NCBI RefSeq assembly: GCF_030027245.1
Contig: NZ_JASERT010000001.1
Location: forward strand, 62,001-126,000
Direction: 5' to 3'
Origin: Asticcacaulis sp. EMRT-3
GTDB taxonomy: Bacteria; Pseudomonadota; Alphaproteobacteria; Caulobacterales; Caulobacteraceae
DNA: 64,000 bases
Every line of letters begins with the position of its first letter. Positions within the stretch are counted from its first letter, which is position 1. The notes under the pieces are model-generated. The model did not search any database, had not been told where the DNA came from, and was given only the letters and a program-made list of their open reading frames with translations. This document shows, piece by piece, positions 55,528-64,000 of the stretch. The translations under genes were made by a program, and so were the position numbers.

Positions 55528-57120
55528 CTAACCCATCCGTTCGATCAGGTGTTCGCCCACCCTCAGGGCATTGGCCACGGTCGTCAGGGTGGGGTTGACC
55601 GCCGAGGCCGACACGAAGAACGAGGTGTCGGTGACGTACAGATTATCCAGCTCATGCGCCTTGCAATTGACATCCAGCACGCTGGTGGAGGGATCGCGGC
55701 CAAAGCGGATCGTGCCGCACTGGTGCGCCGTGCCGTACAGCGGCAGCAGGGAATCGATCTGGAAATGCGGCTCGAAAATCGTGTGCTGGCGCAAGGAAAA
55801 GCCTTTCAGCCCCGCTTCCAGCCGCTTGGTCAGGCGCAGGTGCGATTCGAGATTATTGGCCGTGTAACTGAGCTTGATCTGGCCATCCTCGGTCAGGGTG
55901 ATGCGGTTTTCCAGCTTGGGCAGGTCTTCGCTCATGGTGAGGAAGGCCACCATATGGCGCGCCAGGTCGTCGGCCAGGAAATCGGGCACCAGGGCGGGCG
56001 GGATCATGTCGGCGATCTGGCCTTCCAGAGTCGGGCCGTTCATATATTCGAGAAGCTGAATCTGACCCATCGGGTATGGATAGCTGCCGTCCGGCTCACC
56101 GAAATAGAAGTCGTTGACGGCGAACGTCTTGGGGAAGGTCGAATCGAACTTTTCGGCCAGAATCGAAATCACCGCCGAGGTGGTGTGGAACATATAGTTG
56201 CGCCCCACCAGACCCGAACCATTGGCCAGTCCGTTCGGATGGTGGTGGCTGACCGAGCGCAGCAGCACGGCGGCCGAATTGGCCGCCCCCGCCGCCAGCG
56301 CAAAGATGTCGCCCTTGAAGCTGGACAGCAGACCATCGGCGCCCTTGGTGACCACCGAAGTCACCGTCTTGCCGTCGCCTGAGGTTTCAAAATGCTGCAC
56401 CAGATGACCGGTCAGGATGGTGACATTGGGCAGGTCGCGGATCGGATCCAGCACAATGGTGCGCGCGTCCGATTTGGCCTTGAGCAGGCAGGGAAAGCCG
56501 CCGCAGGTGGTGCAGCGGATACATTTCGAGCTTTGCGGATGGGCCTCGTCGCGGTTGATGCCCAGCGGCAGGGGCGAGGGATGCCAGCCCAGCCCCTCGA
56601 AATGCTTTTTCAGCTTGACCACGCCGGGATCATCGCTGATCGGCGGATAGGGATAGGGCGGATCGGAGGGCAGGTCATTCGGATCGATGTGGCGTTCGCC
56701 ATGCACCAGCCACAGCTTTTCGGCCTTGGTGTACCAGGGTTCATAGTCGCTGTAGGACAAGGGCCATGCCGGTGACAGGCCATCGGCATGTTCCACCGCC
56801 TCGAAATCGCGCACCTTCATGCGCATCAGGGCCGCGCCATAAAAGGTGGTATTGCCGCCCTCCCAGTAATTGGTGTTGGGGGTGAAGGGCTTGTCCTTCT
56901 TGTCGAGCCACTGTTCCTTGGTGCGGTAGCGCTGGTCGATGAACACCGCCTTGGCGTCCCAGTTCTGCGGTTCGACCGGCAAGACCGGCCCGCGCTCAAG
57001 GATCAGGATTTTCTTGCCGGTGTGGGCCAGCGCATAGGCCAGCGTGCCGCCACCGGCACCGGAGCCGACGATGATAATGTCATAATGGGTGGTTTCGGCT
57101 TGCAGGGCGGCTTCAGGCAA
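55528..57120 (-). CDS. GMC-family FAD oxidoreductase with cysteine cluster
   Basis: 530 residues. Dinucleotide motif GSGAGGGTLAYALA (19-32), ERG at 42-44, GGNTTFYGA, and the C-terminal GMC end QCGTIRFGRDPSTSVLDVNCKAHELDNLYVTDTSFF with SASAVNPTLT. Unusual CIRCTTCGGFPC (Cys200, 203, 206, 211) suggests an iron-sulfur or metal site. No signal peptide. The SDR gene is four bases upstream in the same transcript, so the pair may oxidise a shared alcohol substrate. Confidence 0.87.
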   Translation of the reverse strand: MPEAALQAETTHYDIIIVGSGAGGGTLAYALAHTGKKILILERGPVLPVEPQNWDAKAVFIDQRYRTKEQWLDKKDKPFTPNTNYWEGGNTTFYGAALMRMKVRDFEAVEHADGLSPAWPLSYSDYEPWYTKAEKLWLVHGERHIDPNDLPSDPPYPYPPISDDPGVVKLKKHFEGLGWHPSPLPLGINRDEAHPQSSKCIRCTTCGGFPCLLKAKSDARTIVLDPIRDLPNVTILTGHLVQHFETSGDGKTVTSVVTKGADGLLSSFKGDIFALAAGAANSAAVLLRSVSHHHPNGLANGSGLVGRNYMFHTTSAVISILAEKFDSTFPKTFAVNDFYFGEPDGSYPYPMGQIQLLEYMNGPTLEGQIADMIPPALVPDFLADDLARHMVAFLTMSEDLPKLENRITLTEDGQIKLSYTANNLESHLRLTKRLEAGLKGFSLRQHTIFEPHFQIDSLLPLYGTAHQCGTIRFGRDPSTSVLDVNCKAHELDNLYVTDTSFFVSASAVNPTLTTVANALRVGEHLIERMG

Positions 57121-57124
57121 TCGT

Positions 57125-57928
57125 TTACTCCGGCATCTGGTATTTACGGGCGCCCCAGCGGATCAGGGGCGTGATAAGGAAATCGGGCAACAGCGTCATG
57201 GCGGCCACGGCGATCTGGTTGAGCAGACCGGTGATCACCACTTCGCGGCCTGCTTCATTGGCGTGGATGGCGGCCCTGACCACGGGCGTGACGTGCATCG
57301 ACAGACGCGCAGGCTTTTTGCCCAGCACCTTCGTCATGCCATTGGCCTGCTGGAATTCCGAATCGGTGGTGCCGGGGCAAAGGGCGGTGACGTTTACACC
57401 GCGCGCCGCCACCTCGGCGGCTAATGAGCGCGAAAATTTCAGCATATAGGATTTGGCCGCCGGATAGAGGGTATGGCCCGCCGCCCCCGGTGAAAACGCC
57501 ACCATCGACGACACATTGATGATGCGGCCCCAGCCCTGTTGCAGCATGTGCGGCAAAAGTTCGTGGGCCAGAAGCGTCGGCGCGGTGACGCACACTTCGA
57601 GAAAATCGACCTGGGCCTGCGCGGATGTGTGGCGAAACGTATGGGCCAGCGAATAACCGGCATTATTGACCAGACCGTTGATCGCCAGATGCCGGGCGCT
57701 GAGTTCGTGCAAAATCTGCTGCACCTGATCGCGCTGCGCAAGATCGGCGGCGAGACACGTCACCTGAACCTTGTGGCGGTCGATCAGATCGTGGGCCAGG
57801 TCTTCCAGCCGGTTGAGGCGGCGCGCCACCAGCACCAGATTGTGGCCCTGCTGCGCATACTGACGGGCGAACTCTTCGCCAAGCCCTGACGATGCGCCCG
57901 TGATCAGGAATGTGCGGGAAGCCAGCAT
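57125..57928 (-). CDS. Short-chain dehydrogenase/reductase
   Basis: 267 residues. Cofactor motif GASSGLGEEFARQ, basic VARRLNRLEDL (NADP preference), NNAGYS, INVSSMVAFSPG, catalytic YPAAKSYML. C-terminal HVTPVVRAAIHANEAG and a hydrophobic AVAAMTLLPDFLITPLIRW tail fit the DltE/YqjQ-like group. Immediately upstream of the GMC oxidoreductase. Confidence 0.85.
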   Translation of the reverse strand: MLASRTFLITGASSGLGEEFARQYAQQGHNLVLVARRLNRLEDLAHDLIDRHKVQVTCLAADLAQRDQVQQILHELSARHLAINGLVNNAGYSLAHTFRHTSAQAQVDFLEVCVTAPTLLAHELLPHMLQQGWGRIINVSSMVAFSPGAAGHTLYPAAKSYMLKFSRSLAAEVAARGVNVTALCPGTTDSEFQQANGMTKVLGKKPARLSMHVTPVVRAAIHANEAGREVVITGLLNQIAVAAMTLLPDFLITPLIRWGARKYQMPE

Positions 57929-58022
57929 GAAAACGCCTTGAGCGGTCAGGCCAAATCAGCCGACCCAAAACCAGCTTGCAGCCTAACCCTTTTTACCGTC
58001 ACGGCAAGCCGCCAAATGGTGT

Positions 58023-58847
58023 TTACTGGAACAGTTTCAGCAGCCAGGCGCTCGACTGGTTGGTGATCGACAACACCTGAATCGCCAGTTGCTGTTTGAC
58101 CTGCAGCGCTTGCAGATTGGCGCTTTCCCGGGCCATGTCGGCATCGACCAGATTGCCGATCGCACCGTTCAGCGTATCCTGCATCTGGCTGGTCAGGTTC
58201 TGCTGGGTGTCGAGCATTTTCGATCCCGTGCCAAGGTTCGACAGGGCCGACGATACATGCTGGATCGAGGCGTCGAGTGTGCCGAGCAGATTGGCCGCCG
58301 CGGTCGCCGAGGTCAGGGCCGCCGCCGCCGACAGGGTGATGATCGATCCGCCCAGCGACATATCTTGCGCATCTATGGTCAGGCGGCTGGTGCCATTGGC
58401 GCCTGCCAGGGCCGAAACCGAAGCGCGTGATCCATCGAGCAGGTTGATGCCGTTGAAATCGGCCGTGCGGATAGTCAGCTTGATCTGGTTGCGCAGGGCG
58501 ATGAAGTCGGCATTCAGCGCCGTGCGGCTGGTGGTGTCTATCGAGGTGTCGCTGGCTTCCAGCGCCTTGGCGCGCAACTGGCTGAGCAGATCCGAAAGGG
58601 TGGAGCCCGCCGTCATGGCGACATCAATCGCCGATGAGGTGCGTGACAGCGAATCCTTGACGGCGTCGAGCGACGACACCTGACCGCGCTCATATTGCGC
58701 AATGGCCCAGGCTGACGGATCGTCCTTGGCACTGGCCACCTTCAGTCCGGTCGAGATACGGTTCTGCGTCACCGCCAACTGGGCGTTGATGGCGTTCAGA
58801 TTTTGCAGCGCCACCATCGCGCTGAGATTGGTATTGATGGAATTCAT
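58023..58847 (-). CDS. Flagellin
   Basis: 274-residue filament protein. N-terminal D0/D1 (NTNLSAMVALQNLNAINAQLAVTQNRISTGLKVASAKDDPSAWAIAQ) and C-terminal D1/D0 (VDADMARESANLQALQVKQQLAIQVLSITNQSSAWLLKLFQ). Standard Caulobacterales size. It stands alone, far from the basal-body genes and without flaF/flbT beside it. Confidence 0.95.
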   Translation of the reverse strand: MNSINTNLSAMVALQNLNAINAQLAVTQNRISTGLKVASAKDDPSAWAIAQYERGQVSSLDAVKDSLSRTSSAIDVAMTAGSTLSDLLSQLRAKALEASDTSIDTTSRTALNADFIALRNQIKLTIRTADFNGINLLDGSRASVSALAGANGTSRLTIDAQDMSLGGSIITLSAAAALTSATAAANLLGTLDASIQHVSSALSNLGTGSKMLDTQQNLTSQMQDTLNGAIGNLVDADMARESANLQALQVKQQLAIQVLSITNQSSAWLLKLFQ

Positions 58848-58931
58848 TCCCGGATTACCAATGCCGTCTGTCGGCCTTCTGCCGCAGGTTGCAGAATAAT
58901 ACAGCGAAGCTAATGAAAGCTGAACAAAGTC

Positions 58932-59753
58932 TTAAATAAGGGAGATGAGGCCTTCACGGTAGGTCGGGTATTGGAGCCGCCAGCCCAGGACCGCCTTGGC
59001 GCGGGCATTGGCCACGCGCTTATTGTCGCGGTAAAAACGTTGCATCGGCCCGGACAGGGCGGGGTCGTCCCATATGATCTGTGGCGGCAGGGGCAGGCCG
59101 GTCAGGGCGGCGGCATAGTCCAGCACCACATCGCCAGGGGCCGGTTCGTCGTCGCACAAATTATAGATGCCGCCGGGTTCGGGGCGCTGCAAGCTGGCCA
59201 GCAGGGCCGTGGCGCAGTCGTCGTGATGCAGGCGTGAAAACACATGGCCGGGCTTGTGGATGCGCCGCGCCGTGCCCGCCCGCAGGCGCTCAATGACATT
59301 GCGTCCTGAGCCGTAAAGCCCCGGCAGGCGGAAGATGTGCGCGTCCTTCGATAGCCACTGGTCTTCAGCCAGCACCCGCCTTGCCCCTTCTTTTGAGGTC
59401 GGCAAACGGGCGAAATCTTCAAAGACCCAGCCGCCGTCACGGTCACCATAGACGCCGGTGGTGGACAGATAGCCGATCCACTGGCTGCCTGCGGCATGAC
59501 CGATAGATGCAAAGGCCGGGCAGCCGTCATCATTCGGGGCGGGGGTGATCAGGATGGCGTCGGCCTTTATCGCTTCGGTGCGTAAGGCGGTTTCGTCAGC
59601 GGGATCGATGGCGCTGATCCCTGCGGCTTGCAGGGCGGCGCGCTTGTCGGATGTGCGCGCCGTGGCGCTGATGGCAAACCCTGCGGCGCGGGCCTGTTCA
59701 GCAAAGGCGGCCCCGATGAAGCCATAACCAAAAATGAGCGCCGAACGGCTCAC
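58932..59753 (-). CDS. NAD(P)-binding epimerase-like SDR (YeeZ type)
   Basis: 273 residues. GYGFIGAAFAEQARAAGF at the N-terminus, YLSTTGVYGDRDGGWVFE with the catalytic-type Tyr, and FRLPGLYGSGRNVIERL. Extended atypical SDR; substrate unknown. It starts with GTG 59753, overlapping the TGA of the upstream small gene (GTGA). Confidence 0.82.
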   Translation of the reverse strand: MSRSALIFGYGFIGAAFAEQARAAGFAISATARTSDKRAALQAAGISAIDPADETALRTEAIKADAILITPAPNDDGCPAFASIGHAAGSQWIGYLSTTGVYGDRDGGWVFEDFARLPTSKEGARRVLAEDQWLSKDAHIFRLPGLYGSGRNVIERLRAGTARRIHKPGHVFSRLHHDDCATALLASLQRPEPGGIYNLCDDEPAPGDVVLDYAAALTGLPLPPQIIWDDPALSGPMQRFYRDNKRVANARAKAVLGWRLQYPTYREGLISLI

Positions 59754-60016
59754 TGAAGCTTGGCGTCCTCGGCGGAGGCCGAAGCGGCGGCGGCGCTGGC
59801 GGCGGCATCGGCCTTGGCGTCCTGCGCCTTCTGGATGGCTTCCTGGCGCTGACGGGCGTCGCGTTCGCGCACCATGCGGTAATAGTCGGGCATTTCAATC
59901 GCGTGGCCGAACGGGGCGGGTGAGCGCGCGCCGATCCCCTGCGGCCAGACGAGGCTGAACGCAATCAGAAGGAGCGCAATAAGGCCGGCGGCGGGGAAAA
60001 AGATTTTGGAATCCAT
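59750..60016 (-). CDS. Small single-pass membrane protein, unknown
   Basis: 88 residues from ATG 60016. A membrane helix MDSKIFFPAAGLIALLLIAF is followed by a charged helix (DYYRMVRERDARQRQEAIQKAQDAK) and an alanine-rich end. Coupled to the epimerase gene by a 4-base overlap. Divergent from clpB. Confidence 0.7.
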   Translation of the reverse strand: MDSKIFFPAAGLIALLLIAFSLVWPQGIGARSPAPFGHAIEMPDYYRMVRERDARQRQEAIQKAQDAKADAAASAAAASASAEDAKLQ

Positions 60017-60201
60017 ACCGGCCCTTATAAGCATTTCAGATGCGCCGCGCCAGTCCCGATCCGCAACCGGGATGCGGATAGTTATTTTGTCGCGCGGCAC
60101 TTGTGTTGTGGAAATGTCACATCATATCCCAGAGGTCGTCATCGTCGCTTATCCAAGGACGCTGACCTTGCCACATCCGCCTTCAAGGGGAACAGACCAA
60201 G

Positions 60202-62778
<2,577 letters not shown>

Positions 62779-62781
<3 letters not shown>

Positions 62782-62893
62782 AGCGGTCTGCATTCTGATT
62801 GAATCGGTCAAAGGCATGCAAACCGCTCTAGATTTTACGTTTTTCCGCATCTCGCATTCAATTTGTAAGTCAAATTAAACGCTCGTTGCTCTA
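62779..62893 (-). repeat. Family A 115-bp element, copy 3
   Basis: Inverted relative to copies 1 and 2: TAGAGCGG...CCGCTCTA palindromic half first, then the reverse complement of the TAGAGCAACG half ending GTTGCTCTA. Begins exactly at the clpB stop codon. Confidence 0.87.
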
Positions 62894-62937
62894 GGGGCAA
62901 GCCCCAGCGCCTCTCCGGCAACGGAGGGGCGCTTTTA

Positions 62938-62989
62938 CTATCCTCCCCTGATTTCAGGGGAGGGGAACCGCGAAGCGGTGGTGGGGTTA
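62938..62989 (+). repeat. Family C repeat, left end of DUF559 element
   Basis: Contains a perfect CCTCCCCTGA-TT-TCAGGGGAGG palindrome, then GGAACCGCGAAGCG and GTGGTGGGG pointing toward the DUF559 gene. Confidence 0.85.
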
Positions 62990-63019
62990 AAATCCGCTGA
63001 AATCGTGTTAAGCTCCGGA

Positions 63020-63385
63020 ATGGTTCAGCAGCCGCAACTGTCTTTCGCGCGCAAATTACGTCGTGAAATGACCTATCCGGAAAGACTCATATGGGGACGC
63101 ATCAAGGTGCGCCATCCAAATGGTCCCGTGTTCCGGCGGCAATACCCCTTTGATCGTTATGTTTTCGATTTTTATTGCGCGAAAATCAAACTCGTCATCG
63201 AAATCGATGGGTGGTGCCACAATATGGGAAATGCCCCACATCGTGACGAAGAAAGAGATCGGTTTCTCCGGCAGCATGGTTTTGAAATTATGCGTATTCC
63301 TGCGGCAGATGTGATCGCCGAACCAGAGGATGTAGCAGATGGAATTTTTCGATTGGCCATGGAAAGATTGCAGGCGCTGAAATAA
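63020..63385 (+). CDS. DUF559 endonuclease-fold protein
   Basis: 121 residues. DUF559 marks: FARKLRREMTYPERLIWGRIK, GPVFRRQYPFDRYVFDFYC, KLVIEIDGWCHN (E-x-D of the Vsr/PD-(D/E)XK-like core), RDEERDRFLRQHGFEIMRIPAADV. ATG 63020 is favoured over an upstream GTG at 62978 that lies in the repeat. Lower GC than neighbours. The gene fills the space between two inverted family C repeats. Confidence 0.88.
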   Translation: MVQQPQLSFARKLRREMTYPERLIWGRIKVRHPNGPVFRRQYPFDRYVFDFYCAKIKLVIEIDGWCHNMGNAPHRDEERDRFLRQHGFEIMRIPAADVIAEPEDVADGIFRLAMERLQALK

Positions 63386-63434
63386 CCCCACCACCGCTAC
63401 GCGGTCCCCCTCCCCTGAAATCAGGGGAGGATAG
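63383..63434 (-). repeat. Family C repeat, right end of DUF559 element
   Basis: Reverse complement of 62938-62989 with two mismatches. Its first three bases are the TAA stop of the DUF559 gene. Confidence 0.85.
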
Positions 63435-63440
63435 AAAGGT

Positions 63441-64000
63441 CTAGATGTTTAGTCCCGGCATTTGATGGGTTGGATTTAGTTTGAATTTATCCGGCTCGAT
63501 TGTCCATTGTTTGACGACAAATTCGTAGGGTGTGAGGCCCTTGAGGGTTTTGAGTCGCTTGGCGAAATTATAGGCATTGATGAAGTCCGTCAGGTGCTGC
63601 CTGAACTGGTCGTGGCCGTCATAATGGTAGCGTTTGACGGTCGCTTCCTTGATGGTTCGGTTCATCCGCTCAACCTGGCCATTGGTCCACGGGTGTTTGA
63701 TTTTTGTCAGCCTGTGGTCGATGTCGTGCTCGCGGCAGACACGGTCGAAGATATGCTCAAAGGCATGGATATGGCGTTCGTGATTGGTGAACTGGATGCC
63801 GTTGTCGGTGAGCACGGTATGTATGGCATACGGAAGGCTTGCGATCAGGTTACGCAGGAACTGTGCGGCAGCCATCTTGCCCGCCTTTTCATGCAGTTCG
63901 ACGTAGGCGAACTTTGAGGTTCGGTCGATGGCCACAAAGAGATAGAGCTTGCCTTCGGCGGTTTGCACCTCGGCAATGTCGATATGGAAATAGCCTATCG
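63441..64000 (-). CDS. IS481-type transposase, 5' end beyond window
   Basis: C-terminal integrase-core part. DDE residues: Asp in GYFHIDIAEV (codon at 63980-63978), Asp in LTDNGIQF and Glu in VERMNRTIKEATVKRY. It ends YEFVVKQWTIEPDKFKLNP and MPGLNI. The frame is open through base 64000, so the helix-turn-helix N-terminus is outside. The element end is probably near TGTTTAG (63446), with the stop codon in the adjacent CTAG. Confidence 0.87.
   Translation of the reverse strand, partial: IGYFHIDIAEVQTAEGKLYLFVAIDRTSKFAYVELHEKAGKMAAAQFLRNLIASLPYAIHTVLTDNGIQFTNHERHIHAFEHIFDRVCREHDIDHRLTKIKHPWTNGQVERMNRTIKEATVKRYHYDGHDQFRQHLTDFINAYNFAKRLKTLKGLTPYEFVVKQWTIEPDKFKLNPTHQMPGLNI

Larger units (their letters stand above)
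62938..63434 (+). mobile_element. Candidate mini-element: DUF559 gene between 52-bp inverted repeats
   Basis: Left repeat 62938-62989 and right repeat 63383-63434 are reverse complements at 50 of 52 positions, begin CTATCCTCCCCTGATTTCAG and end GTGGTGGGGTTA. They enclose one 121-residue DUF559 gene whose TAA stop lies in the right repeat. I saw no clear target-site duplication. The repeats belong to the family C type found throughout the window. Confidence 0.7.

Noticed and set aside
58861..58878. Possible sigma-54 promoter before flagellin
   Set aside because: GG-N10-GC is present on the minus strand, but the flanking bases are poor and the start would lie only about five bases before the ATG.
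60080..60200. Heat-shock (sigma-32) promoter before clpB
   Set aside because: CTTGTG and AT-rich blocks exist, but spacing and -10 are not close enough to claim a site.
62938..63434. DUF559 gene as part of a restriction-modification or mismatch-repair (Vsr) system
   Set aside because: No methyltransferase or specificity gene adjacent; the inverted repeats explain its context better.

Overview
The window looks like a chromosome segment from an alphaproteobacterium of the Caulobacterales, most like Asticcacaulis or a close relative. Evidence: high GC; flagellar gene blocks laid out as in Caulobacter (flgFGAH; fliLM followed by a PflI/DUF6468-type protein and MotE; fliOP divergent from flgBC-fliE; fliQR-flhB directly before cckA); the cell-cycle genes cckA, rcdA and a TrcR/DUF1013 regulator; a CtrA box (TTAA-N7-TTAA) before fliQ; an alphaproteobacterial LexA box (GTTC-N7-GTTC). 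I see no rRNA, tRNA or CRISPR. Species assignment is inference.

Layout. 1-5 kb: 3' end of an acetoacetyl-CoA reductase, a secreted unknown, glyoxalase II, a methyltransferase, a SixA-like phosphatase and pyrD. 5.2-24.6 kb: O-antigen ligase-like gene, then a flagellar and cell-cycle block (flgH-A-G-F on minus from a sigma-54 promoter; fliL-fliM-pflI-motE; a 1033-aa TPR envelope protein; fliP-fliO; flgB-flgC-fliE; fliQ-fliR-flhB; cckA). 24.7-33 kb: rpmE, an ABC exporter, small metabolic and regulatory genes, and metE under a cobalamin riboswitch. 33-43.5 kb: efp, suhB, thiE, bfd and bfr with Fur-like boxes, a signal-peptide-bearing methyltransferase with a hydrolase, hisN, an XRE regulator, rcdA, DUF1192, a quinone reductase, trcR. 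43.7-53.3 kb: a 71-aa mini rod-like flagellar protein, pheT-pheS, rplT-rpmI, an esterase, an MFS exporter, a LexA-controlled Y-family polymerase and infC with an AUU start. 53.5-64 kb: glycosyltransferase, hydrolase, GMC oxidoreductase with SDR, a flagellin, an epimerase, clpB, a DUF559 cassette, and an IS481-type transposase cut by the window end.

The intergenic DNA is full of short repeats. Family A is a 115-bp TAGAGC...GCTCTA element (three copies) that supplies stop codons of adjacent genes. Family B is a 102-bp palindrome right after the stops of fliE and cckA. Family C is a CCTCCCC...GTGGTGGGG palindromic repeat scattered through most gaps. The strongest candidate for an undescribed system is at 62938-63434: two 52-bp inverted copies of family C (50/52 identical) exactly enclose one DUF559 (Vsr/endonuclease-fold) gene whose stop codon lies inside the right repeat. 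This looks like a minimal self-contained mobile unit and a possible source of the family C repeats.
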